Assembly (NCBI GenBank): GCA_023440865.1
Contig: JAEXRM010000196.1
Location: 1 to 19,180, forward strand
Reading direction: 5' to 3'
DNA: 19,180 nucleotides
Source of the DNA: Bacillota bacterium
GTDB taxonomy: Bacteria > Bacillota > Clostridia > DSM-8532
The stretch's first letter is position 1. The number at the start of each line of letters is the position of its first letter. Both the position numbers and the translations under genes were made by a program. The notes beneath the pieces are model-generated. The model was not told the origin of the DNA. It made no database searches and saw nothing but the letters and a program-made list of their open reading frames with translations. Shown piece by piece: positions 1 through 7,037 of the stretch.

Positions 1-2289
1 GGCTGCCTTCTTCGCGGCCGGCTTTTCCGCGGTCGTCTTGGCTGCCTTCTTCGCGATGGCCGCCCTGGCCTGCTTTTCCGCGGCCGGATCCGTCTTGGCT
101 TGCGTGTCTGTCGTGTCCGCGATCACATCCGGTGCCTCAAGGCCTTCCTCCAGCGCGGATTTTCGCCGGCTCCGCCTGGTGCTCTCGGCGCCTTCCTTCC
201 GTTCCCCCGCCTCCACATGGTCGCAGTTGGGATTCGCGCATTTGTAGTCGGTCACGCCGGCCTTGGTCTTGCCGGTCATGAAACTGCCGCATTTGGGGCA
301 GTCCTTGCCAGCCGGCAGATCCCAGCTCATGAACGTGCAGGCCGGATATTTTTCGCAGCCGACATACTTGCGGTTGCGCTTGGTTTTGCGATGCACCACA
401 CGCGCGCCGCACAATGGGCATTTCACGCCCGAATCCTCGACAAAGGGCTTCGTGTTCTTGCATTCCGGGAAGCCGGGGCAGGCGAGGAACTTGCCGAACC
501 GCCCCATGCGGATGACCATCTTGCGACCGCACTTGTCGCAGACCTCGTCCGATTCCTCGACAGGCAGCGCGACCTTCACGATGGTCTTCTCGGCTGTCCG
601 GATCGTTTCCTTGAAGGGCGCATAGAATTCCTGCATGAGCGTGCGCCAGGGAGTACCGCCCTCCTCGACGCCGTCAAGGCGCTGTTCCATGTCGGCGGTG
701 AAATTCACGTTCACGATGTCCGGAAAGTTGTCGATCATCATGCGGTTGACGATCTTGCCCAGCTCGGTCGGAATCAGCGTTTTGCGGTCGCGTTCGACAT
801 AGCCGCGGTTGAGGATCGTGCCGATGGTCGGCGCATAAGTGGAGGGGCGCCCGATACCCTTCTCTTCCATCGCCTTGACAAGCGTCGCCTCGGTGTAACG
901 CGGCGGCGGCTGGGTGAAGTGCTGTTCGGGCAATGGCTTGGCGCAGCGCAGGGGTTCGCCGTCCGACAACGCGGGCATGGACTGGTCCTTCTCCTCCTGC
1001 TCGTCGTCCGTGCCTTCGATATATAGTGCCATGAAGCCCTTGAACACCAGCTTCGAGCCGGATGCGCGGAAATTCAGCACCTCCGTCTGCGCCACGGCAT
1101 CGATTTCGATGGAAAGGGTGTCATACACGGCCTGTTCCATCTGCGATGCGAGGAAACGTTCCCAGATGAGTCCATACAGTTTCATCTGCTCCGCGGTGAG
1201 GCTGTCCTCGAGGCTTTGGGGCGTGCGGTCGACATAGGACGGGCGGATGGCTTCATGCGCGTCCTGTGCGGCGGATTTCGTCTTGAAGCGGCGCGGTTCC
1301 TTCGGCAGGTATGCCTCTCCCCAGGTGTCGCCAATGTAGCGGCGCGCCTCGGCAAGGGCGTCATCGGATATGCGCACCGAGTCGGTACGCATGTAGGTGA
1401 TCAGACCCACGGCTCCCTCGCCGGCGATTTCCACGCCTTCATACAGCTGCTGGGCGACCATCATGGTGCGCTGTGTCGAAAACCCGAACTTGCGCGACGC
1501 GTCCTGCTGCAGGGTGCTGGTGATGAACGGCGGTGCCGGCGAACGCTTTTTCGACCCCTTCTTGACCTTGCCTACCTTGAATGTGGCGTCCTTCATGGCA
1601 TCAAGGATGCCGCGGACCTCCTCCTCGTGGTGCAGGTCGAGCTTCTTGCCGTCGCGTCCGTGGAAACGGGCGATGAAACGCTCCTTCGTCTCCTTCTCGA
1701 GCAGGACATCCAGGCTCCAGTATTCCTCGGGAACGAACTTCTCGATCTCCTCCTCGCGGTCGCACAGGATGCGCGTCGCCACGGATTGCACGCGGCCCGC
1801 GCTCAGGCCCTTGCGGATTTTCTTCCACAGGATGGGGCTCAGTTCGTACCCGACGATGCGGTCGAGCACACGGCGCGCCTGCTGCGCGTCGACGAGGTTC
1901 ATGTCGATGGTCCGGGGATGCTCGACCGCCTGTGTGACCGCAGTTTTCGTGATCTCATTGAAGGTGACGCGGGTTGCGGTGTCGGGCTGAATGCCGAGCA
2001 GCTTCGCAAGATGCCAGGAGATCGCCTCGCCCTCGCGGTCGGGGTCGGTTGCGAGATAGACGCGCTCCGCCGTGCGGGCATCCTCCTTCAGACCCTTGAT
2101 CAGCTCGTTCTTGCCCTGGATGGTGATGTACATCGGCTCGAAGTTGCGGCTGACATCCACGCCAAGATGGCTTTGCGGCAAATCCCTCACATGGCCCATC
2201 GATGCGGCGATCTTCCAGTCGTTTCCGAGATATTTCTTGATGGTCTTCGCCTTGGCGGGCGACTCCACGATGAGCAGATAACGGGACAT
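1..2289 (-). CDS. topA: DNA topoisomerase I (type IA), 3' end cut by window edge
   Basis: This type IA topoisomerase relaxes negative supercoils by cutting one strand through a 5'-phosphotyrosine link. The 763 residues present start MSRYLLIVESPAKAKTI. The TOPRIM domain has Glu9 and the DPDREGE acidic motif at about 82-88. The active-site tyrosine is Tyr299 in LITYMRTDS. Three four-cysteine zinc ribbons follow at about 584-682 (CDKC/CPGFPEC, CPLC/CEKYPAC, CPKC/CANPNC). After them comes a Lys/Ala/Pro-rich tail with AKKAA and AEKPAAKK units that is still open at base 1. The ATG is preceded by GGAGG at about 8 nt. The gene is last in a same-strand row behind the SRAP gene but has its own promoter. 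Identity is certain; the true C-terminus lies outside the window. Confidence 0.97.
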   Translation of the reverse strand, partial: MSRYLLIVESPAKAKTIKKYLGNDWKIAASMGHVRDLPQSHLGVDVSRNFEPMYITIQGKNELIKGLKEDARTAERVYLATDPDREGEAISWHLAKLLGIQPDTATRVTFNEITKTAVTQAVEHPRTIDMNLVDAQQARRVLDRIVGYELSPILWKKIRKGLSAGRVQSVATRILCDREEEIEKFVPEEYWSLDVLLEKETKERFIARFHGRDGKKLDLHHEEEVRGILDAMKDATFKVGKVKKGSKKRSPAPPFITSTLQQDASRKFGFSTQRTMMVAQQLYEGVEIAGEGAVGLITYMRTDSVRISDDALAEARRYIGDTWGEAYLPKEPRRFKTKSAAQDAHEAIRPSYVDRTPQSLEDSLTAEQMKLYGLIWERFLASQMEQAVYDTLSIEIDAVAQTEVLNFRASGSKLVFKGFMALYIEGTDDEQEEKDQSMPALSDGEPLRCAKPLPEQHFTQPPPRYTEATLVKAMEEKGIGRPSTYAPTIGTILNRGYVERDRKTLIPTELGKIVNRMMIDNFPDIVNVNFTADMEQRLDGVEEGGTPWRTLMQEFYAPFKETIRTAEKTIVKVALPVEESDEVCDKCGRKMVIRMGRFGKFLACPGFPECKNTKPFVEDSGVKCPLCGARVVHRKTKRNRKYVGCEKYPACTFMSWDLPAGKDCPKCGSFMTGKTKAGVTDYKCANPNCDHVEAGERKEGAESTRRSRRKSALEEGLEAPDVIADTTDTQAKTDPAAEKQARAAIAKKAAKTTAEKPAAKKAA

Positions 2290-2329
2290 ACGGCAAGCCT
2301 CCGTGCGGTTGTGTCCTCCTGGCTTCCAA

Positions 2330-2346
2330 TCTTTGGATTCCAAAGA
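2330..2346 (-). promoter_or_regulatory. inverted repeat in topA leader
   Basis: This is a perfect 8-bp-arm inverted repeat, TCTTTGGA-T-TCCAAAGA, between the predicted topA start of transcription (about 2350) and its ribosome site. It could be an operator just downstream of the promoter, or a small hairpin in the mRNA leader. There is no T-run after it, so it is not a terminator. Confidence 0.4.
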
Positions 2347-2357
2347 AGATCCATGTT

Positions 2358-2386
2358 ATCGTACCACCCGCCATCCCGTTTGTAAA
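2358..2386 (-). promoter_or_regulatory. predicted topA promoter
   Basis: On the minus strand TTTACA (2381-2386) and TACGAT (2358-2363) are separated by exactly 17 bp. This predicts a start of transcription near 2350 and a leader of about 60 nt. The elements match consensus at 5/6 and 4/6. Confidence 0.5.
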
Positions 2387-2399
2387 CAACGTCACGTGT

Positions 2400-3161
2400 T
2401 CAGCCGGAGACCATGCGCAACGATCCTGCCGGAGCCGGCACCAGCAATCCGGCCGCCTGGCCGGCACGACCCGGCGCAAGCCAGATGCGCCGCGCGGGGG
2501 CATCGAGGATCAGCGGCATGCGGTCATGGACGGGCGCGACATCGGGATTCGCGGGCACCGTCAGGATCGTGAAGGCGGTCAGCGTTGTCAGCGGGCTCGG
2601 ACGGAACGTCCAGTACAAGCCCGCCATAGCCAGCAGGTGCCCCTCCGTCGAAAGGAAGCGATGCCGGATGCGTTGTGTACGGCGTTTGGGCGACATGACG
2701 GTCTCGTGAGCCTCGTATGGTGGCAGAAAACCGTCCAGGGTCATTTGCATCGGCTCCGGTCCGTTCGCTTCGCCCGTGTTCCCGTCGGGAGGATCGGACC
2801 ATTCATAAAAACCGCGAGCGGGTACGAGGCAGCGGTGCGCCTGGAACGGCAGGCGGAACATCGGCTTCTCGAGAACGGTTTCAGATCGCGCATTGATGAT
2901 GCGCCCCTTGTCCTGGGGACCCGGGAACCCCCATTCGAGGAGCTGCATCGCGCCGATGGCCGCCAGGTCTTCCCACCCGGCCGGCACGCCGCCAGCCGAC
3001 TCGGCGGCACGCGGCACAATCACCGGCACCGTGTCTCCCGGCAGCAGGTCGGTTGTGCCGTCGCCGTTGGGGCGGGGCTTGAGCAGCTCCTCCCCGATGC
3101 GCTCCACCAGGGCGGCGAAATCATCCATTTCGGCTTCCGAGACATAAAAACGGCCGCACAT
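2400..3161 (-). CDS. SRAP-family abasic-site processing protein (HMCES/YedK-like)
   Basis: The 253-aa protein starts MCGRF, so Cys2 becomes the N-terminal residue after Met removal. In HMCES/YedK this cysteine forms a thiazolidine crosslink to abasic sites in single-stranded DNA. The other family residues are visible: Asn90 in NARSET, Glu120 in ARGFYEW and His212 in PVHDRMP. The family was once called SOS response-associated peptidase. An upstream in-frame Met would add 32 residues and destroy the required N-terminal Cys. The chosen ATG has AGGGGGG just upstream. The protein is slightly longer than E. coli YedK, with a Gly/Pro-rich insert at about 125-145. It lies between topA and the zinc-ribbon gene on the same strand, and no SOS box was seen upstream. 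Confidence 0.93.
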   Translation of the reverse strand: MCGRFYVSEAEMDDFAALVERIGEELLKPRPNGDGTTDLLPGDTVPVIVPRAAESAGGVPAGWEDLAAIGAMQLLEWGFPGPQDKGRIINARSETVLEKPMFRLPFQAHRCLVPARGFYEWSDPPDGNTGEANGPEPMQMTLDGFLPPYEAHETVMSPKRRTQRIRHRFLSTEGHLLAMAGLYWTFRPSPLTTLTAFTILTVPANPDVAPVHDRMPLILDAPARRIWLAPGRAGQAAGLLVPAPAGSLRMVSG

Positions 3162-3260
3162 GCTGTTCCATCCCCCCTTTGCCCACGCAAGCGCCGCGGA
3201 TGACCGAGCACACATCCCTTGCCTGCCATGCCGAACACGCTGTTCTTTGCCGAGCAAGCG

Positions 3261-4361
3261 TCATTGCCGCTGCAGCAGCTGGATCAGCAGATACGCACCG
3301 GCGGCCAGCAGGGCGACAAGCAGGATGACGAACGTCACCTTCCAGGGAGAGACCGGATACTGCCCCTGCACCGTGCCGTCCTGCCCGTTGACGACGAAGC
3401 GGTACGGCTTGTTGCGGAACCGGAACGACGACAGCCAGATGGGCGCAAGCAGGTGCTTGAACCGCACATCGTGGAAGCGGGCATCCACCTGCACGTTGCG
3501 CACCTCGTCCGCCACGATGGAACCGCGCACATCCTGCCTCAGGGCGGCACGCATGGTTTCGCACGCCATGTCGAAGCCTTCGGACACATCGACCGTATAG
3601 CGCTCCGCCTGGAAACCGAGCAGGTATTCCGGGCGATAGGGCACCAGTCCGGCGAAGGAGAAATCAAGCTTCTCCATCTGGCGACGGCTGTCGTTGCGCG
3701 AACCATTGACCGGCACATCGTCAAAAAAACGGCTTCCGTGACCGAACACGGGGCGCCAGCTGGTTTTTTGCACCTGCACGTGCTCCGTGCGCGTTTTTCC
3801 GTCCGAACCGGTCACGGTGCGCGTCTCTGTCACATAATAATGGGTGCCCGCCTCGGCGGACCAGTCGTACTCGGTCTGGGCGTCATAGGTCCAGTACGGC
3901 ACATAGACGCCCTGGATGCGATCCGCGCGGGCGGCCTTCTTCGCGGCGTCAGGCGCGAACCACTTCTTGCGGATCCAGGTGCCGAACCGGTCCTTCGCAT
4001 CCTTTCTCGTGATCGCGAAAGGAATCAGCGATTCCGGCCGGATGGTGCGGGACGCCTCGTCGCGCACCAGCTGCCTGCTGCCGCAGAAGGGGCATTCCGC
4101 CGTGCCGCTGTCCGCGGGCACCACGGTCTTCGTGCCGCATCCGGAGCAGGCGATGGTGACGGTGGGACTCTCCCAGTCCGTCGGGGCCATGCGTTCGGCT
4201 TCGGACAACGGGTACTCCATGATCACCGCGCCGCGGTCGACCGGTATGGGGGCGGTATTGCCGCAGGCCGGGCAGACAAGCTGCCGGGCGCCCGGATCGT
4301 ATTCCAGCATGCTGCCGCATCCCGGGCAGGGAAAGGTGCCGGTCTGGGTTGCTTCGGACAT
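3261..4361 (-). CDS. double zinc-ribbon, C-terminally membrane-anchored protein (YdjG-like)
   Basis: The protein has 366 aa. Two zinc ribbons are at the N-terminus: Cys12/15/30/33 (CPGC, CPAC) and Cys72/75/90/93 (CSGC, CPFC). A long middle region follows with a YVPYWTYDAQ motif, typical of proteins often misnamed as helicase or PriA-like because of the zinc ribbon. A single hydrophobic segment (about 339-362) precedes the final RQ. I chose MSEATQ because AAAGGATG lies upstream; a Met 14 residues earlier is possible. The partner gene encodes an SPFH protein with zinc ribbons. In Bacillus subtilis a zinc-ribbon membrane protein (YdjG) and an SPFH protein (YdjI) work with PspA in membrane stress. 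That parallel is inferred from architecture, and no pspA or ydjH is seen here. Confidence 0.75.
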   Translation of the reverse strand: MSEATQTGTFPCPGCGSMLEYDPGARQLVCPACGNTAPIPVDRGAVIMEYPLSEAERMAPTDWESPTVTIACSGCGTKTVVPADSGTAECPFCGSRQLVRDEASRTIRPESLIPFAITRKDAKDRFGTWIRKKWFAPDAAKKAARADRIQGVYVPYWTYDAQTEYDWSAEAGTHYYVTETRTVTGSDGKTRTEHVQVQKTSWRPVFGHGSRFFDDVPVNGSRNDSRRQMEKLDFSFAGLVPYRPEYLLGFQAERYTVDVSEGFDMACETMRAALRQDVRGSIVADEVRNVQVDARFHDVRFKHLLAPIWLSSFRFRNKPYRFVVNGQDGTVQGQYPVSPWKVTFVILLVALLAAGAYLLIQLLQRQ

Positions 4362-4462
4362 GGGTGGACATCCTTTCAACGCTTGTCGCATCGGCTCCGG
4401 CATGCATGTCCCTGTCGGACTGCCGGCGCCGGATCAGACTTCATCACGGCTGCCTGGCCGGA

Positions 4463-5617
4463 TCATCCTTTTGCCGTACCGCATTCGGGACAGAACTTCG
4501 CACCGGGTGCCATCGCCGCGCCGCATTTGGCACAGGCGGTCGGACCGGCGGGTTTCCCGCACGCGGGGCAGAACTTCGCGCCAGCCGGCACTTGCGCGCC
4601 ACAGGACGCGCATGTCGTGCCAGGCTGCGCAGCCGGTTTCCCGCATTCGGGACAGAACTTCGCACCCGGTGCCATGCGCGCGCTGCAGAACGCACAGGGA
4701 GTCCCGGCCGCAACGGCGCCGCCCGCCTGCGCCTGGCCGGCCAAGCCGTTGTTCAGGTTCTGGCCGAGCTGACCCATCATCTGCCCCATCATCGAGGCCA
4801 TGGCCATGCCGCTGCCCATCGACGCCATCGGGTTGCCCTCGTTTGCGGCGCCGGTCTTCATCGCGTCGATCATCCCCATGGTGGCCACCGTGTTCAGGCC
4901 GCCCATGAGGTTGACCTCCGCGCCTTTTCCGATGGCGTTGCGCAGGTTCTCCGGGAGCTCCATTTCCGTGATGACGAAGCTGGTGAGTTCCAGTCCGACC
5001 GCGGTGAATTTCGCGGCCAGCTTCTGCATGATGGTGTCTGAAAACTCAATGAGCTGCGTGTTCAGCTTCGTGTAGCCCATGCCGGATTCCATGATGCCGT
5101 CGCGCAGGTACTGCACGATGAACCCGCGCAGGTAGCCCAGCAGCATCTGTGTGGTGCAGACCTCACGCGTGCCGGCGTACTCCTCGAGGAACCGGGTTGG
5201 ATCGGCGACCCGATAGGCGAACTGGCCGCGGCTCTGGATGAGGATGCGGCCGCCGAACTCCGGATCGTTGATGGCGAGCGGCGACGGGGTGCCCCACAGC
5301 TGGTCGGTGAACTGGCGGGTGGTGACATAGAACACGTCGGCCTTGAACGGGCTTTCAAATCCGAACTTCCAGCTTTTGAGCTTTGTCATGACAGGCATGT
5401 TCTGTGTCGAAAGCGTGTAGGTGCCCGGCGTGAACACGTCCGCGATCTGTCCCTCATTGACGAACACCGCCATTTGGGCGGGACGCACGACCAGCTGGGC
5501 GCCCATCATGATGTCCTTGCCGTTCATGGGAAAGCGCCAGAACATGTTCTCGTCGGAATCCTCGAAACAATCGATGACATCGATGAATTGTCCCTTGATG
5601 AAGTCCAGGATACCCAT
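4463..5617 (-). CDS. SPFH/band-7 protein with three C-terminal zinc ribbons (YdjI-like)
   Basis: The 384-aa protein starts MGILDFIKGQFIDVI after a strong GGGAGGAAG site; an in-frame Met 24 residues upstream lacks one. Residues about 40-240 form an SPFH (stomatin/flotillin-like) domain of the YdjI or 'virion core protein-like' group, with no N-terminal membrane helix. Residues 241-305 are a Met/Gly/Gln-rich linker. Three zinc ribbons follow at 308-326, 336-353 and 362-379, each ending in KFCPxCG. The protein probably oligomerises at the membrane and is recruited by the zinc-ribbon membrane protein encoded 101 nt downstream. The three ribbons are encoded by near-identical DNA units spaced 78 and 84 bp, which points to internal duplication. 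Confidence 0.85.
   Translation of the reverse strand: MGILDFIKGQFIDVIDCFEDSDENMFWRFPMNGKDIMMGAQLVVRPAQMAVFVNEGQIADVFTPGTYTLSTQNMPVMTKLKSWKFGFESPFKADVFYVTTRQFTDQLWGTPSPLAINDPEFGGRILIQSRGQFAYRVADPTRFLEEYAGTREVCTTQMLLGYLRGFIVQYLRDGIMESGMGYTKLNTQLIEFSDTIMQKLAAKFTAVGLELTSFVITEMELPENLRNAIGKGAEVNLMGGLNTVATMGMIDAMKTGAANEGNPMASMGSGMAMASMMGQMMGQLGQNLNNGLAGQAQAGGAVAAGTPCAFCSARMAPGAKFCPECGKPAAQPGTTCASCGAQVPAGAKFCPACGKPAGPTACAKCGAAMAPGAKFCPECGTAKG
4483..4685 (-). repeat. triplicated zinc-ribbon coding repeat
   Basis: The plus-strand decamer cagaacttcg, inside a longer similar block, begins at 4491, 4569 and 4653. The spacings are 78 and 84 bp, both multiples of three. Each block encodes the AKFCPxCG end of one zinc ribbon of the SPFH protein. 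Confidence 0.7.
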
Positions 5618-5723
5618 ATGCTTCCTCCCGTAAGTCCAATGACGCGGCTGCCCGCGGATCGGCCCGCTGTGTCGTCTGTTCCGCAGCATGTCCCGTTTCC
5701 TCGCGGATCGGCTTCATAGCTTC

Positions 5724-5752
5724 ATCATAGCGAGTGATCATGTATACGTCAA
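5724..5752 (-). promoter_or_regulatory. strong predicted promoter of the SPFH/zinc-ribbon operon
   Basis: On the minus strand TTGACG (5747-5752) and TATGAT (5724-5729) are separated by exactly 17 bp, each 5/6 to consensus. The predicted start is near 5717, leaving a leader of about 100 nt before the SPFH ATG at 5617. The -35 lies inside the last codons of the upstream small gene. Confidence 0.75.
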
Positions 5753-6095
5753 TTGTTCGGGAAAGTCGCGGGAAGCCTTCGCAGCCTGTTCTTGCGACGA
5801 GTCCGCCGATTGGCTGGCGCTCAAGAGCTCCAGTTGCGTGAACAGCAGATTCGAGAACGCATCCAGCCGTTCGCGCTGGGTGGTGAACAGATCTGTCAGC
5901 GAGGTTTTCAACTGGGTGACATACTCCTGGATGCCGGGCGTGTCAGCGGTTTCCCCGACAGTTGCCGCATCGGATGCGTCACTTGCGCCGGCGTCGCCAA
6001 CGGCCGCGATGCTGTGTCTGCCGGACGTTTCGCGCCGCCTGCATGGCCTGCATCTGAAGACGCCAGTCCGTAACGTCCTGTGAACCGATTCTCAT
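5738..6095 (-). pseudogene. small unknown protein gene interrupted by a +1 frameshift
   Basis: An AAGGAAGGAG site precedes an ATG at 6095 that reads MRIGSQDVTDWRLQMQAMQA. This frame turns into an arginine-rich string and stops at 5979-5981 after 38 aa. A neighbouring frame, open from 6092 to the TGA at 5738-5740, encodes a sensible amphipathic segment (EYVTQLKTSLTDLFTTQRER and onward, ending EQLTYT) but has no start of its own. The span is 358 nt, one more than a multiple of three, so removing one base joins the halves into a protein of about 118 aa. The shift most likely lies at the GC-rich repeat near 6031-6039. Family unknown; sequencing error and true decay are both possible. Confidence 0.55.
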
Positions 6096-6188
6096 GGGGC
6101 TCCTTCCTTTCCGCCGCGCCTCCCTCCGTGGAATCCTCCGCATCCTGCCCTGGCTTCACTGTTGATATCGGACCCGGCGCAAGGCGCA

Positions 6189-6271
6189 TTGTGGCAGGAT
6201 CACGGCAATGACCACAGCCGGGGCAAAAGGAAACGGCACACATCGAACGGCTTTGTGGCAGGTTCATGGCA
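6189..6271. promoter_or_regulatory. pair of 19-bp direct repeats, candidate response-regulator sites
   Basis: TTGTGGCAGGATCACGGCA (6189-6207) and TTGTGGCAGGTTCATGGCA (6253-6271) match at 17 of 19 positions and start 64 bp apart, about six helical turns. Each copy contains two half-sites in direct order, TGGCAG-N5-YGGCAR, with 11-bp periodicity. That is the geometry OmpR/PhoB-family regulators use. They lie in the divergent region upstream of the response-regulator gene, so autoregulation is a reasonable inference. Confidence 0.5.
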
Positions 6272-6317
6272 GAGCGGGCCCGCACCATGGATGGCCGGCG
6301 AGCGGCCGGCCTTTGTG

Positions 6318-6326
6318 TGGTAAGAT
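6318..6326 (+). promoter_or_regulatory. possible extended -10 of the two-component operon
   Basis: TGGTAAGAT (6318-6326) fits an extended -10. No -35 is visible at the right distance. The predicted start would fall at or next to the ATG at 6333, so the mRNA may be leaderless. Only a weak ribosome site is visible here, which fits that reading. Confidence 0.3.
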
Positions 6327-6332
6327 GGGCAT

Positions 6333-7037
6333 ATGGACAAGCGTTTGATCTACCTGGCGGACGACGAGCTGAACATCCGGAACATCATCCGTTCCTTCCT
6401 GCTCAAGGAGGGCTACCAGGTGGAAGCCTTCCCGGATGGCAGCACCCTGCTCGCCGCATTCAGGGAAAAGCCGGCCGACATGGTCATCCTTGACGTGATG
6501 ATGCCCGGTCTCGACGGCATGTCGCTGTGCCAGGCGCTGCGCAGGTCGAGCACGGTGCCCGTGATCATGGTATCCGCGCGCGATGCTGAGCGTGACCGTA
6601 TTGCGGGGCTGACGGCCGGAAGCGACGACTACCTGTGCAAGCCGTTCAGCCCGCTTGAGCTTGTCGCCCGCGTCAACAGCCTGTTCCGCCGGCTCGCCCT
6701 CGACCGTGCCGGCACGGCGGACATCCTGGACCTGCAGGCGGAGGATGTCACAATCTCCCCATCCCGCCGCCAGGCGTTCGTCGGGGAACGGAGCGTCGGG
6801 CTGACGGGCATGGAATTCGACCTGCTGCGATATCTGGCAATCAACCGGAATCGTGCCGTCGGCCGCTCCGAACTGCTCGAAATTGTCTGGGGCTTCGAGC
6901 AGCCGGTGGAGACCCGCGCCACCGACGACATGATGAAGCGCGTGCGCAAGAAGCTCGAAGACGCGGGTTCCCGGCTTGAGATCCGCACCATCCGCGGGTA
7001 CGGTTTCCTCGTCGGATCCGCCGGAGGACACGCATGA
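6333..7037 (+). CDS. OmpR/PhoB-family response regulator
   Basis: The 234-aa protein has a receiver domain (about 1-120) followed by a winged-helix DNA-binding domain (about 135-230). The acidic pocket is Asp10/Asp11 and the phospho-acceptor is Asp54 in ILDVMMPG. Ser in VIMVSA and Lys in YLCKPFSP complete the receiver signature. The output domain carries LTGMEFDLLRYL and the RTIRGYGF wing. It should be phosphorylated by the histidine kinase whose ATG overlaps its TGA. The target genes are unknown. Two direct-repeat sites upstream suggest it controls its own operon. Start: the first Met of the receiver domain, with only a weak ribosome site in front. Confidence 0.95.
   Translation: MDKRLIYLADDELNIRNIIRSFLLKEGYQVEAFPDGSTLLAAFREKPADMVILDVMMPGLDGMSLCQALRRSSTVPVIMVSARDAERDRIAGLTAGSDDYLCKPFSPLELVARVNSLFRRLALDRAGTADILDLQAEDVTISPSRRQAFVGERSVGLTGMEFDLLRYLAINRNRAVGRSELLEIVWGFEQPVETRATDDMMKRVRKKLEDAGSRLEIRTIRGYGFLVGSAGGHA

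Noticed and set aside
1216..2385. Plus-strand open frame of 389 aa opposite topA (and another at 100-1026)
   Set aside because: It mirrors topA, which has complete catalytic and zinc motifs. GC-rich genes commonly leave the opposite strand open.
3219..4772. Plus-strand open frame of 517 aa opposite the zinc-ribbon and SPFH genes
   Set aside because: It crosses two real genes and their spacer, shows no recognisable motif, and has composition typical of an antisense frame.
5908..6288. Minus-strand 126-aa frame starting at 6288
   Set aside because: It has no ribosome site, and its composition looks random. The MRIGSQ start at 6095 with a strong site is the better reading of this region.
6291..6316. 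GGCCG hairpin before the response regulator as a terminator or riboswitch
   Set aside because: The stem is short, there is no T-run, and the GGCCGGCC core is self-complementary by composition. No riboswitch pattern was recognised.
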